64,000 bases of DNA. Source: DATMER01 sp031390755. Lineage in GTDB: Bacteria; Acidobacteriota; Thermoanaerobaculia; Multivoradales; UBA5704. The stretch is taken from contig JANMTS010000185.1 in NCBI GenBank assembly GCA_031390755.1, positions 1-64,000 of the forward strand, read 5' to 3'. The position numbers and the translations under genes were made by a program. The notes beneath the pieces were generated by a model. It made no database searches, was not told the DNA's origin, and saw only the letters and a program-made list of their open reading frames with translations. Below, piece by piece: positions 42,579-51,263 of the stretch (position 1 is the stretch's first letter; the number at the start of each line of letters is the position of its first letter).

Positions 42579-43055
42579 TTACAAGGGCTCGCGATGATAG
42601 CTCATTCCAGCCTCGATCGTGAGGGTCCGAAAGAGTTGCTCATAGAGCACAACCCGCGCCAACTCGTGCGACAGGGTCAGCCGACCCAGCGACAGGGTCC
42701 ACCGCGCCTCCTGGAGGACCGCCGGATCGAGACCGAGATCCGAGCCGATCAGGAAGACCACGGGGTGCGGCCACTCGGCCTTGATACGGCCGAGGCGCTC
42801 GGCAAGTTGCGAGGAATCAACGGTTTCCCCCCGGCTGTCGAGGGCGATCGGCCACGACGGCCGGGGCAGCGCCGCGAGCAGGGCCTGGCCCTCGACGCGC
42901 ATCCGCTGGGGGTCCTCGGAAGCCGCCCGCGCGCGGACCGGCACGTCCCGCACCGTGGCCATGTGGGAAATCTTGCGCCGGTAGGTTGAACAGATGTCTT
43001 CCCAGCCGGAGCGGTGGTGCCGCCCGGCCCACAGGATTACCAGCTCGCGCGCCAC
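42579..43055 (-). CDS. rlmH: 23S rRNA (pseudouridine-1915-N3) methyltransferase
   Basis: RlmH methylates pseudouridine in helix 69 of 23S rRNA. The 158-residue SPOUT protein has FLIGSDLGLD (the SAM knot GGxxG position, altered) and the C-terminal YEQLFRTLTIEAGMSYHR, which matches the family YRAxxIxxGxxYH motif. It ends with the expected short tail. It sits 3 nt after the def gene. Confidence 0.9.
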   Translation of the reverse strand: MARELVILWAGRHHRSGWEDICSTYRRKISHMATVRDVPVRARAASEDPQRMRVEGQALLAALPRPSWPIALDSRGETVDSSQLAERLGRIKAEWPHPVVFLIGSDLGLDPAVLQEARWTLSLGRLTLSHELARVVLYEQLFRTLTIEAGMSYHREPL

Positions 43056-43058
43056 GGA

Positions 43059-43628
43059 TCAGCCAATGGCAGTATCGTCGGCATCCCAGCCGTCGTGGCC
43101 CGCCATGTGCTCCTCCCACTCGGCCATGTAGCCGAGGGTGCGGAGGTCGCGCATGCGGTCGAGGAAGATGATGCCGTTGAGATGGTCGTACTCGTGCTGG
43201 ATGATGCGGGCCTCGAAGCCGTTCGCCACGTAGTCGATCGGCAGGCCGTCGCGGTCGAGCCCCTGCACGCGGACTTCCTGGTGCCGCGGGACCATGCCGC
43301 GCAGGTCGGGGATCGAAAGACACCCTTCCCAGTCGTAGACCTGCTCCCGGGAATGGGGGGTGATCATGGGGTTGATCACCACGCGCAGGGGGATGTCCGG
43401 ATGCTTGTCGGCATGGGCCGGGGATTCATAGACGAAGATCTGGCTGTCCTCGCCGACCTGGGGGGCGGCCAGGCCGACTCCGTTCGCATCGTGCATGGTC
43501 TCCACCATGTCGTCGATGAGCTGCTGGATTTCGGGCTCGCGGATTCTTGCCGGCTCGACGTGGCCTGCGGGGGACCGCAGAGCCGGATGTCCGAGCCGGA
43601 CGATGGGCAGAACAGGCATGGGGCACAC
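43059..43628 (-). CDS. def: Peptide deformylase
   Basis: Def removes the N-formyl group from nascent proteins. All three motifs are present: GVGLAAPQVG, EGCLSIP and QHEYDHLNG, which supply the metal ligands Cys, His and His and the catalytic Glu. The 189-residue length is normal. It is followed by rlmH 3 nt later. Confidence 0.96.
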   Translation of the reverse strand: MCPMPVLPIVRLGHPALRSPAGHVEPARIREPEIQQLIDDMVETMHDANGVGLAAPQVGEDSQIFVYESPAHADKHPDIPLRVVINPMITPHSREQVYDWEGCLSIPDLRGMVPRHQEVRVQGLDRDGLPIDYVANGFEARIIQHEYDHLNGIIFLDRMRDLRTLGYMAEWEEHMAGHDGWDADDTAIG

Positions 43629-43808
43629 TCCCGGGATCGTCGACTGCCTTCGCTTGCCGCCGACTGCCGTCGACTGCGTCGATGGCCGAAGGGGGCATTA
43701 TAGCGTGTCCCCCGGCACAGTCCTGCCGGGTGGGCCGGGCCGGCCGGCCCACTCCAGGCGGCTCCGGGGGGCGTGCTATTCTCGGGCTTCCAAGCTGGGA
43801 GGACAGGG

Positions 43809-44873
43809 ATGAGCAGGATCCGGGGATTCTCGACGAGTCAATTCGGACAGTCCCGGCCTCAGGTGAGGCCCTGGATGAAGGGGCTTCTCCTGGCCGGCGC
43901 GGCGCTGGGCGTGCCCGCCCTCGCGAGCGCCGTGATCCGCCGCCGGGCCGAGCCGCCGGCCGCACCGCGCTGGGGCCGGGCGCACCGGTTCGCCGGCCGC
44001 CACGGCGAGATCGCCTTCCAGGAGCTGGGACCGAGCCGCCCCGACCGGCGCCTCGACCGGCGCCCCGACCAGGATGACTCGGCCGCCCGGCCGCCGGTCG
44101 TGCTGCTCCACTCCTTCGGCCCCGGCCACGATTCGACCGAGTGGCGCTCCGGCGCCGAGCGCCTGGCCGAGCTCTACACGGTCTACGTCCCGGACCTGCC
44201 GGGATGGGGACGGTCGCCGGCCCCGCGTTCCGGGAGCTGGAGCCCGGACCTCTACGCCGAGGCCGTCGAGGAGTTTCTCGCGGAGGTGGTGCGCCAGCCC
44301 GCCGTGCTGGTCGCCTCCGGCCTGTCCGCGGCCTACGCCGTGCGGATCGCCGCGGAGCGGCCGGAGCTGGTGAGCGCCGTCGCCCTGGTCTGCCCCCTCG
44401 GGCTGGACGGCCTCGCCAACAGCGATGCCTTCCTCGGCAAGCTGCTGCGGATCCCGGTGGTCCGGGACTCCCTGCTCGACGTGCTGACCAGCCGCCAGGC
44501 CATCCACCACCACCTGTGCAAGGAGGTCTACGCCGCCCAGGAGCGGGTGGACGCGGCGCTGCTCGACCATCACTACCGGACCAGCCACCTGTCCCCGGCC
44601 CGGGCCGCGCTCGCCGCCTACCTGAGCGGCAGCCTGGCGGACGACGTCTCCGACGCGCTGCCGGAGATCGGCGTCCCGGTCTGGATCGGCTGGGGCCGCA
44701 AGTGCGCGGCGCCGCCGGTCGAGGACGCCGACCGCTGGCTCCAGCACCTTCCGCAGACGGCACAGCCCGCCGAGGTCGAGGTCTTCGAAGGAGCCGGCGC
44801 CTATCCCCACGCCGAGGCCACGGCGACGTTCTGCCGCTCGCTCGACCGGTTCGTGGAAGGGATTTCGGCGTAA
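43809..44873 (+). CDS. Alpha/beta hydrolase
   Basis: The 355-residue protein has an N-terminal hydrophobic segment (about residues 22-42) and an alpha/beta hydrolase core. VVLLHSFGPGHDSTEWR forms the oxyanion hole (HSFGPG). The nucleophile elbow is LVASGLSAAYAV, with Ser in GLSAA, and the late His is in GAGAYPHAEA. The substrate is unknown; it resembles haloalkane-dehalogenase-like or esterase branches. GGGAGGAC precedes the ATG. Confidence 0.85.
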   Translation: MSRIRGFSTSQFGQSRPQVRPWMKGLLLAGAALGVPALASAVIRRRAEPPAAPRWGRAHRFAGRHGEIAFQELGPSRPDRRLDRRPDQDDSAARPPVVLLHSFGPGHDSTEWRSGAERLAELYTVYVPDLPGWGRSPAPRSGSWSPDLYAEAVEEFLAEVVRQPAVLVASGLSAAYAVRIAAERPELVSAVALVCPLGLDGLANSDAFLGKLLRIPVVRDSLLDVLTSRQAIHHHLCKEVYAAQERVDAALLDHHYRTSHLSPARAALAAYLSGSLADDVSDALPEIGVPVWIGWGRKCAAPPVEDADRWLQHLPQTAQPAEVEVFEGAGAYPHAEATATFCRSLDRFVEGISA

Positions 44874-44878
44874 ATCCC

Positions 44879-44965
44879 GTAGGGGCAACCCTTGTGGTTG
44901 CCCTGGGCCGGGGATCGGGATTTCGTCGTGGCGCGGGCAAGGGCGGCCACAAGGGCCGCCCCTAC
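44879..44965. repeat. 87-bp imperfect inverted repeat (GTAGGGGC family)
   Basis: Outer arms start GTAGGGGCAACCCTTGTGG and end with a near-complementary CCACAAGGGCCGCCCCTAC. It matches the element at 11225 in sequence and, like it, lies at the converging ends of two genes. Confidence 0.75.
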
Positions 44966-45177
44966 ACCGCCGGCGACCAGCCGGGGCAGACGATCACCGG
45001 CAGCAGCGGGTATTTCAGATAGCGTGGATCGCGGTCCGCCAGGCCGCAGCGGACGAAGACGCTCCGGGCGGAGGCCGCCAGCCGCAGATGCTCGCAGGTC
45101 GCACACAGGCCCGGCGAGGCGGACAGCCGCGACAGCAGGCGTCGATCGGCCTTCTCGTCGACCTTCTCGTCGTCCAT
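44962..45177 (-). CDS. Small conserved Cys-containing protein
   Basis: A 71-residue protein with CATCEHLR, FVRCGLADRDPRYLKYPLLPV and CPGW. The CxxC plus two later Cys and the DPRYxKYPxLPVxxC pattern resemble a widespread small protein family of unknown function, possibly zinc-binding. It starts 15 nt after the ClC channel stop on the same strand and is probably co-transcribed. Confidence 0.75.
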   Translation of the reverse strand: MDDEKVDEKADRRLLSRLSASPGLCATCEHLRLAASARSVFVRCGLADRDPRYLKYPLLPVIVCPGWSPAV

Positions 45178-45192
45178 CTCAAAAGCAGTCCA

Positions 45193-47343
45193 TCAGACCC
45201 TCGGCGCAGGGGGCGAGGCCATCGCCTCGGCCTCGTCGAGCCGCCCTTCCGACAGCGCTTCCACGATCGTGGTGGGACCGACCAGGATCACCTGGTCTCC
45301 CTCCTCGAACACCGTGTCGCCGAACGGCACCACCGCCTCCTCCCCCATCCGGCCGCGGCGCCGGATCTCCATCACCCGGGCGCCGTAGGTCTGCGGCAGC
45401 CGCGCCTCGATCAGCGTCTTGCCGACCAGCGGCGGCGGCACCGGCACCAGGCGGACCGAGAAGTCCGGCGGCAGGTGGACGTAGTCCCGCTTCGCCTCCT
45501 CCCCGCGGTTCGACACGAACGTCGCCAGCAGCGCCGGCCTCCCCAGCACCTCCTGGGCGTAGACCGCCAGCACGTCGCGCTTGCCCACGACCCCGAGGAA
45601 CTTCCCCTCCGCGTTCACCACCGGCAGCCGCTCGAAGTCGCTGCGGGCGAAGTACTCGGTCGCCCGGTGGAGCCGCTCGTCGCTGCGGATCACCCGGTCC
45701 ACCGGCAGCATCAGGTCGTGGGCCACGACCGCGGTCAATGGGTCTGAGCCATCAAGGGTATGCTTAATGTCGTGCAGCGACACCGCTCCCTGCAGATGGC
45801 CGTCCGCTCCCACCACGAAGAGGCGCTGCCGGTGGGTGGAGAGGAACTTGTCCACGACCTTGCGGTAGGGGTCTTCCGGCCGCAGGGTGTCGGGATCCTC
45901 TTCCAGCAGCGCCTCGGCGTTCAGGCTGGCGAGGACCGCCTCCTCCATCCGCCAGGGCAGCTCGATCCCCTTGTGGCTCAGCGCCTCGGTGTAGATCGAG
46001 GCCGGGTGGAGCCTGCGCGAGATCACGCTGGCCACGATCGAGGCGACCATCAGGGGGAGGATCAGGTCGTAGTTGCCGGTGAACTCGAACAGGATGAGGA
46101 TGGCGCTGATCGGCGCGTGGCTGGTGCCGGCCATGATCGTCGCCATCCCCACCGCGGCGTAGGCGCCGGACTGCGTCGCCAGGTGCGGCCAGAGGGAGTG
46201 GATCCAGGTGCCGTAGGCGCCGCCGAGCAGGGCGCCGAACAGCAGCGACGGGGTGAACATCCCGCCGGCCCCGCCGCTGCCGCGGGTCAGCGCCGTCGTC
46301 CCCAGCTTGGCCGCGGCGATGCCCAGCAGCAGCAGGATCGTGAAGTCGCCGGGCAGCGGGATCTGCTCCGGCATCTTGAGCTTCCCCGCCAGCGCGAGGT
46401 TGATCGTCTCGTACCCCCGGCCCAGCGCGTAGGGCATGTAGAGGCCGATCACGCCGACCAGCGTCATGCCGATCACCGGCCGGACGGGCCGCGGGATGGG
46501 CTTGAACAGGCGGGAGCCGGCCTGGATGGCGAGCATGAAGACGACCGAGGCCAGGGCGCCGACGATCCCGAGCCCGAGATAGGGCAGCATCTCCCACGCG
46601 CTTTCGAGCTGGAAGCCGGGCGCGGCGTAGAGCGGGACGTTGCCGGTGAGCGCCCGCGAGATCAGCGTGGCGATCACGGACGAGACCACGATCGGTCCGA
46701 AGATCTCCAGGGCGAAGTTGCCCAGGATGACCTCCATCGCGAACAGCGCGCCGCCGATCGGCACGTTGTAGGTCGCGGCCAGGCCCGCCGCGGCCCCGCA
46801 GCCGACCAGGATCTTGACCCGGTGCGGCGGCAGGTGCAGGCGCAGCGCGGTCCACGAGGAGATCATCCCGCCGAGGCGGATCATCGGCCCCTCGCGGCCC
46901 AGGGAGCCGCCGGCCCCCACCGTCGCGACCGCGGCCAGCGCCTCGATGATCACCGGCCGCGGCCGGATCCGGCCGCCGGACAGGGCCACGGCCTCGATCA
47001 GCGAGCCCATCCCCTCGCCGCCCACCGGCTGCCTGCCGAGCCAGATGATCAGGCCGACGATCACGCCGCCGGCCGCCGGCGCCGCCACCACGACCCAGCG
47101 CGGCACCGCCTGCACGACCGCGAGCAGCTCCCCCGGCCGGCCCCAGAGAATCCTCTGGACGCCGGCGATCAGCACCTCCGTCGCGAAGCCCAGCACGCCC
47201 GCCACCACGCCGACCAGGACGATCACGAAGAAGAAATGCCGATCCTCGCGCGTGGCGAGGCCGAAACGCCGGGCGAGCGTGAAGTCGAGAGACCGGATCC
47301 ACTCCCTCAGACGGCGAAACCAGGCGGACGAACGACCCTCCAT
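45193..47343 (-). CDS. ClC-type chloride channel/antiporter with CBS and RCK_C domains
   Basis: The 716-residue protein has the ClC core (about residues 25-440) with GSLGREGPMIRLGG (gating Glu in GREGP), a GSGGAGGMFTPSL segment, and ten or more helices. Two CBS motifs follow (about 490-600), then a TrkA-C domain (about 620-705; PPPLVGKTLIEARLPQTYGA), all cytoplasmic. The gating Glu suggests H+/Cl- exchange. CBS and RCK_C parts suggest regulation by nucleotides or other ligands. Confidence 0.93.
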   Translation of the reverse strand: MEGRSSAWFRRLREWIRSLDFTLARRFGLATREDRHFFFVIVLVGVVAGVLGFATEVLIAGVQRILWGRPGELLAVVQAVPRWVVVAAPAAGGVIVGLIIWLGRQPVGGEGMGSLIEAVALSGGRIRPRPVIIEALAAVATVGAGGSLGREGPMIRLGGMISSWTALRLHLPPHRVKILVGCGAAAGLAATYNVPIGGALFAMEVILGNFALEIFGPIVVSSVIATLISRALTGNVPLYAAPGFQLESAWEMLPYLGLGIVGALASVVFMLAIQAGSRLFKPIPRPVRPVIGMTLVGVIGLYMPYALGRGYETINLALAGKLKMPEQIPLPGDFTILLLLGIAAAKLGTTALTRGSGGAGGMFTPSLLFGALLGGAYGTWIHSLWPHLATQSGAYAAVGMATIMAGTSHAPISAILILFEFTGNYDLILPLMVASIVASVISRRLHPASIYTEALSHKGIELPWRMEEAVLASLNAEALLEEDPDTLRPEDPYRKVVDKFLSTHRQRLFVVGADGHLQGAVSLHDIKHTLDGSDPLTAVVAHDLMLPVDRVIRSDERLHRATEYFARSDFERLPVVNAEGKFLGVVGKRDVLAVYAQEVLGRPALLATFVSNRGEEAKRDYVHLPPDFSVRLVPVPPPLVGKTLIEARLPQTYGARVMEIRRRGRMGEEAVVPFGDTVFEEGDQVILVGPTTIVEALSEGRLDEAEAMASPPAPRV

Positions 47344-47411
47344 GGAATGGACTGTATCAGGGGCGTCCCATCCGGGCTTTCCGGGGAAAGTTCATACTCC
47401 CTTAAGCCCTC

Positions 47412-47440
47412 TTCCATAAATATGCTTATCGGCGTATCAT
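47412..47440 (+). promoter_or_regulatory. Candidate promoter for a noncoding RNA
   Basis: TATCAT (47435-47440) is a good -10 match, with TTCCAT as a weak -35 at 17-bp spacing. It lies just before the structured region that ends in a terminator. Confidence 0.4.
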
Positions 47441-47446
47441 CGGCCG

Positions 47447-47640
47447 CGAGGTCGCGAACGAAGCGACCGCAGCCCTTCCGAGGGTCCACCGGCGAGCGTC
47501 CGCCGTCGGTCTTGGAACCCTCACGGCGGACAGTTTCGCCCTGCGGTACCAACCCACCTTCGACCGCGGTACTGTGCAGTCCCGCCGCGCGCGCCAAGAC
47601 CCAAGGGGACCGGGAGACCGGTCCCCTTCCCCTTTCCGGA
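47447..47640 (+). ncRNA. Candidate structured RNA of unknown class
   Basis: About 190 nt between a plausible promoter and a strong terminator, with no good reading frame. Possible helices are GGTCGC/GCGACC (47450-47455 with 47463-47468), GTCCGCCGT/ACGGCGGAC (47498-47506 with 47523-47531), GAGGGT/ACCCTC (47480-47485 with 47517-47522) and ACCGCAG/CTGCGGT (47466-47472 with 47541-47547); some exclude each other. The last hairpin, GGGGACCGG-GAGA-CCGGTCCCC followed by a T/C-rich run, is the terminator (47605-47640). Size would suit a 6S-like RNA, but no class motif was recognised. It could instead be a leader region. Confidence 0.4.
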
Positions 47641-47797
47641 TGGTTGTTTTGCGGACAACCCCGATCTCCGCGCCCCGGCTCCCCCTCCTTAAGAAATTTC
47701 AGTCTACCTGGGAACCCGTTTTTGCACCCTTTGGATAGTGCTGGACGCCGCCGGCCACGGAGGCCGGTCGGACGGTCCGCTTCCGGAGGAGGTTTCC

Positions 47798-47908
47798 ATG
47801 ACCCCTGCATTTCGGAGCCTTGCGATCGTTTTCGCCACCTTCGAGCACCTCCTGTCCCTCGTCTTCCAGGAATCCGGAGGAGGTATGGACCCCAACGGCC
47901 ATCGTTGA
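47798..47908 (+). CDS. Tiny DPNG peptide gene before a zinc-finger/TPR gene
   Basis: A 36-residue frame starting ATG at 47798 behind a near-ideal ribosome binding site (GGAGGAGG, 5 nt spacing). It encodes a hydrophobic helix (SLAIVFATFEHLLSLVF) and ends GGGMDPNGHR. The final motif echoes the DPNG repeats of the peptide at 1124-1300. An intrinsic terminator follows at 47937 and then a zinc-finger/TPR gene, the same order as at the other locus. The role is unknown. The hydrophobic part may be a membrane anchor or an export signal. Confidence 0.6.
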   Translation: MTPAFRSLAIVFATFEHLLSLVFQESGGGMDPNGHR

Positions 47909-47936
47909 CGTCCTGACCTTCAGCCTTCCAGCCTTC

Positions 47937-47975
47937 GTGACACCGGCGAATTGTGGCGCCGGTGTCACTTTTTTT
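47937..47975 (+). terminator. Intrinsic terminator after the DPNG peptide gene
   Basis: A perfect 12-bp stem (GTGACACCGGCG with CGCCGGTGTCAC) around an 8-nt loop, followed by seven T. It separates the peptide gene from the zinc-finger/TPR gene. Confidence 0.92.
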
Positions 47976-48036
47976 GCCTCAGCAGCAACTTACTTCTAGG
48001 AAGAGTCGAATTGGTCTGCCAAGGAGCGTGACGGCC

Positions 48037-49386
48037 GTGAATCACCCTGACCGTGAAACCCTGGAGAAATTCTCCTGGGGCGCCCTGGATCCCGAGGAGG
48101 GAGACTGGGTCGAGCAGCACCTGCGCACCGGATGTCCGGTCTGCCAGCGGAGCGTGGACGAGCTTCTCGTGGGGCTGGCGGCCGACCTCGCCGAGCTCGC
48201 CGACGTGCCGGCCTGGGACGAGGAGGAGCGCTTCAAGAGCATCGTGTCCCGGCTGGAGCAGCGGCTGGCGCTGATCAGTCTGGAGCGCGAAGCGGCTCCC
48301 CGCCTGGCGGACGAGCTCCTCGCCCTGCCGGCCGCAGAGCGCACGGCCTGCGTCCGCGGACGCGCCCGGTACCAGACGCTCGCCGTCTGCGAGCGGCTGA
48401 TCGAGCGCAGCTTCGAGGTGGGGTTCAAGGACCCGGCCTTCTCCATGGAGGTCGCCGAGCTGGCCATCGAGCTCGCGGACATCCTCGACGCCGACTACTA
48501 CGGCAGCGCGGTGGTCCACGATCTCAAGGCCCGCGCCTGGGGCTATCTCGGCAACGCCCGCCGCATCCGCTCGGATCTCAACGGCGCCGAGGAGGCGCTC
48601 GCCCGGGCCGAGGCGATCTCCGAGGAGGGCTCCGCCGATCCGCTGGAGGAGGCCCGCCTCCTCGACCTCAAGGCGTCCCTGCTCTCCGACCAGGGCCGCT
48701 TCGAGAAGGCCGTCGGGCTCCTCGACGTGGTGGTCGACATCTATGAAGAGGTCCGCGACCCGCACCGCCAGGGCCGCGCCCTGATCAGCCAGGGTCTCTT
48801 CCTGACCTATGCGGGCCAGCCCGAGCAGGCCGTGGAGCTGATCCGCCGCGGGCTCGGCTTCGTCGACTGGGAAGAAGAGCCGCGCCTCGTGCTCATGGCC
48901 CGGCACAATCTCGCCTGGGCGCTCAACGACTGCGGCGACCCCGCCGAGGCCCGGCGCCAGCTCGACCGCTTCCGCCACTGCTACGGCGAGTTCCCCGACG
49001 CCTGGACCGGCCTGCGCCTGAGCTGGCTCGAAGGCCGGATCGAGGCCGGCCTGGGCCGGGCCGCCGAGGCCGAGCGCCTGCTCCGGGAGGTGCGCGAGCG
49101 CTTCATCGACCAGGGGCTCGGTTACGACGCCTCCATGGTCACCCTCGACCTCGCCGCCCATCTCCTCAAGGAGGGCAAGGCTTCCGAGGTCCGGCGGCTC
49201 GCCGCGGAGATGCTGCCGATCTTCCTCTCCCAGGACGTCCACCGCCAGGCGCTCGCCGCCCTCGCCGCCTTCCAGCGCGCCGTGGAGATGGACCTCATCA
49301 CGCCGCGCCTGGTGCAGGAGATCGCCACCTATCTGCAGCGCGCGCGGCGCAATCCGCTGCTGCCGTTCCAGGGCAAGGAAGCGTAG
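48037..49386 (+). CDS. Zinc-finger/TPR regulatory-type protein
   Basis: The 449-residue protein starts at a GTG 10 nt after AAGGAG; an earlier in-frame GTG at 48028 is too close to that site. The N-terminus has an anti-sigma-like zinc motif (WVEQHLRTGCPVCQRSVDELL, His-x4-Cys-x2-Cys, about residues 22-42). Long TPR-like helices follow (for example NLAWALNDCGDPAEARRQLD). No membrane segment is seen. It is the longest of three such proteins in this window. The tiny DPNG peptide lies upstream, behind a terminator. A regulatory role is inferred from domain type only. Confidence 0.85.
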   Translation: MNHPDRETLEKFSWGALDPEEGDWVEQHLRTGCPVCQRSVDELLVGLAADLAELADVPAWDEEERFKSIVSRLEQRLALISLEREAAPRLADELLALPAAERTACVRGRARYQTLAVCERLIERSFEVGFKDPAFSMEVAELAIELADILDADYYGSAVVHDLKARAWGYLGNARRIRSDLNGAEEALARAEAISEEGSADPLEEARLLDLKASLLSDQGRFEKAVGLLDVVVDIYEEVRDPHRQGRALISQGLFLTYAGQPEQAVELIRRGLGFVDWEEEPRLVLMARHNLAWALNDCGDPAEARRQLDRFRHCYGEFPDAWTGLRLSWLEGRIEAGLGRAAEAERLLREVRERFIDQGLGYDASMVTLDLAAHLLKEGKASEVRRLAAEMLPIFLSQDVHRQALAALAAFQRAVEMDLITPRLVQEIATYLQRARRNPLLPFQGKEA

Positions 49387-49387
49387 T

Positions 49388-49463
49388 TGCTGGGAGCGCC
49401 GGCTTCCAGCCGGCCACTAACCAAAACAAGCGTGTGGCCGGCAGGATGCCGGCGCTCCCAGCA
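49388..49463. repeat. 76-bp inverted repeat between co-directional genes
   Basis: The outer 16-bp arms (TGCTGGGAGCGCCGGC and its complement) are perfect and the inner GCCGGCCAC/GTGGCCGGC arms extend the fold. It is different in sequence from the GTAGGGGC elements. It could be a terminator for the zinc-finger/TPR gene or a small dispersed element. Confidence 0.75.
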
Positions 49464-49503
49464 GGACTCTCCGGGGCAAGATTCTTCAGATATCCTCCCC
49501 GTG

Positions 49504-50751
49504 ATGCCTCCGAAACCGGCCAAAGCCCTTCCCACCGTCCCTGCCGTCCCGATCCTTTCCGCCGCCACCGCCCGGCGGCTCCTGATGGGCGCCCAGGGGC
49601 TGCTCGACGACCCGCGCGGCCGGGTCACGGCCGACCGTCTCTACGGCCTGATCGAGCGCATGGGCTTCGTCCAGATCGACTCGATCAACGTCGTCGAGCG
49701 CGCCCATCACCTGACCCTGGCGTCGCGCCTCGACGGCTACCGGCCGGCGATGCTCGACCGGCTGCTCTTCCGCCAGCGGCGCCTCTTCGAGCACTGGACC
49801 CACGACGCCTCGGCGATCCCCGCGATCTGGTATCCCCACTGGCGGCCACGCTTCGAGCGCTACCGCCGCCGGGTGATGGCGCACGCCTGGTGGCAGGAGC
49901 GCATCGGCGCCGAGTCGGACACGACGATCGGCCAGGTGCGCGAGCGGATGACGGCGGAAGGCCCGCTCATGACCCGGGATTTCGAGGACACCCGGGAGGA
50001 CGGCGCCGACAGGACGTGGTGGGGGTGGAAGCCCCAGAAGGCCGCGCTGGAGTATCTCTGGCGGACCGGCGAGGCCGCGGTGGCGGGGCGCGCGAGCTTC
50101 CACAAGGTCTATGACCTCGCCGAGCGCGCCTACCCGGAGGCCTGCGCCGCTCCCGTGCCCACGGGCGAGGAGCACCTGGACTGGGCCTGTCGCACCGCCT
50201 TCGAGCGCCTCGGCGTCGCGAGCGCGGACGAGATCGCCGGCTTCTGGCGCGCCGTGGACCTCGCCGACGTGAAGGCTTGGTGCGCGGCAGCCGGCACGGC
50301 CGGGGAGATCGTGCCGGTGCGCGTCGAGGCCGTGGACGGAACCTCCCGGGCCGCCTGGGCCGTGCCCGACTGGGAGGAGCGCGCCGCGGCTCTCCCCCCG
50401 GCGCCGCCGCGCATCCGCCTGCTCAGCCCCTTCGATCCCATCCTGCGGGACCGCCGCCGCTGCCTCCGGCTGTTCGGTTTCGACTACCGGTTCGAGGCCT
50501 TCGTCCCGGGTCCGCAGCGGCGCTACGGCTACTACGTCCTGCCGATCCTGGAGGGCGAGCGCCTCGTCGGCCGGCTCGACCCGAAGCTCCACCGCGAGGA
50601 GAAGCGCCTGGAGATCCGCCAGGTCTGGTGGGAGCCCGGCGTGCGCGAGAGCAAGGCCCGCACCGCCCGTTTCGAAACCGCGCTCGACCGGCTGGCCCGC
50701 TTCGTGGGAGCGGAAACCTGGACCGTTGGTTCTGGACCTCTGCCAGGGTGA
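49504..50751 (+). CDS. YcaQ/AlkX-like winged-helix DNA glycosylase
   Basis: The 415-residue protein belongs to the HTH_42 superfamily of glycosylases that unhook interstrand crosslinks and remove bulky alkyl bases. FVQIDSINVVERAHHLTL carries the Q-x-D catalytic motif of the YcaQ/AlkX branch (AlkZ has QxQ). RRLFEHWTHDASAIP and LLSPFDPILRDRRR are conserved family segments. It starts at ATG 49504, or GTG 49501 in the same frame. Confidence 0.88.
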   Translation: MPPKPAKALPTVPAVPILSAATARRLLMGAQGLLDDPRGRVTADRLYGLIERMGFVQIDSINVVERAHHLTLASRLDGYRPAMLDRLLFRQRRLFEHWTHDASAIPAIWYPHWRPRFERYRRRVMAHAWWQERIGAESDTTIGQVRERMTAEGPLMTRDFEDTREDGADRTWWGWKPQKAALEYLWRTGEAAVAGRASFHKVYDLAERAYPEACAAPVPTGEEHLDWACRTAFERLGVASADEIAGFWRAVDLADVKAWCAAAGTAGEIVPVRVEAVDGTSRAAWAVPDWEERAAALPPAPPRIRLLSPFDPILRDRRRCLRLFGFDYRFEAFVPGPQRRYGYYVLPILEGERLVGRLDPKLHREEKRLEIRQVWWEPGVRESKARTARFETALDRLARFVGAETWTVGSGPLPG

Positions 50752-51263
50752 TGGGCCTCAGTCCCCCGCCACGAACGTGACCAGCCTCCGGACGACGCCT
50801 CCGGATTCCATCCGGAATGTGCGAGAAACACACATCCTGACTCTTGACTCCTTCGAATTCCTGTGTATCGTAACGATCCCGCGCGGCGGATTCAGCACGA
50901 TTTCTTCCGCCGCACACTCGTTTGCCGCTGCGAATTCTCCTTTGCGGCACAGGAAACCTGGTTTGCCGCTGCGGAGATCCCGTTTGCGGCAGCGGCAAAC
51001 GGGAGTGCGGGGGCGGAGACCTCGGCGGCGCGGAGGAATTCGGGAGTGCGCGTGCGGCAACCGTGGTTGCGGCAGCGGCAAACGAGGTGGCCGCCCGGGA
51101 AAACCCGGTGGCGCCAGCGGCAAACAGGACGGCGCGGGCGGCAAAGCCGCCTCTGCCTGAGGGTTCATTGACAACTGATGCAACGAAAGGCCCGGAGGGT
51201 CGGGTCCAGAAGAACCGGTGGGCCTGCCTGGCCGTGACCGGCTCCGGCCCTCCATCCTTTCGG
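50752..51263. other. 512-bp intergenic region holding a repeat array
   Basis: No convincing gene. Positions 50920-51149 carry a degenerate 21-bp tandem array, described separately. The remainder (50752-50919 and 51150-51263) shows no ribosome binding site or coding pattern that I can support. It separates the plus-strand glycosylase from the minus-strand RiPP-like locus, so the two converge here. Confidence 0.55.
50920..51149. repeat. Degenerate tandem array of eleven 21-bp units
   Basis: Unit starts fall at 50920, 50941, 50961, 50982, 51003, 51024, 51045, 51066, 51087, 51108 and 51129; the second unit is 20 bp. Most units carry TTGCGGC or GCGGCAAAC, so adjoining copies can pair. Twenty-one bases is two helical turns and seven codons. 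The CGGCAA core resembles the arrays at 1401 and 29021. Confidence 0.7.

Noticed and set aside
47447..47640. Firm assignment as 6S RNA, RNase P RNA or SRP RNA
   Set aside because: No conserved core of those RNAs was found (no RNase P CR motifs, no SRP GGAAG loop); only size and a terminator agree, so it is left as unknown.
50863..51171. Small Arg-rich protein across the 21-bp array
   Set aside because: Composition follows the DNA repeat and no start signal is present.
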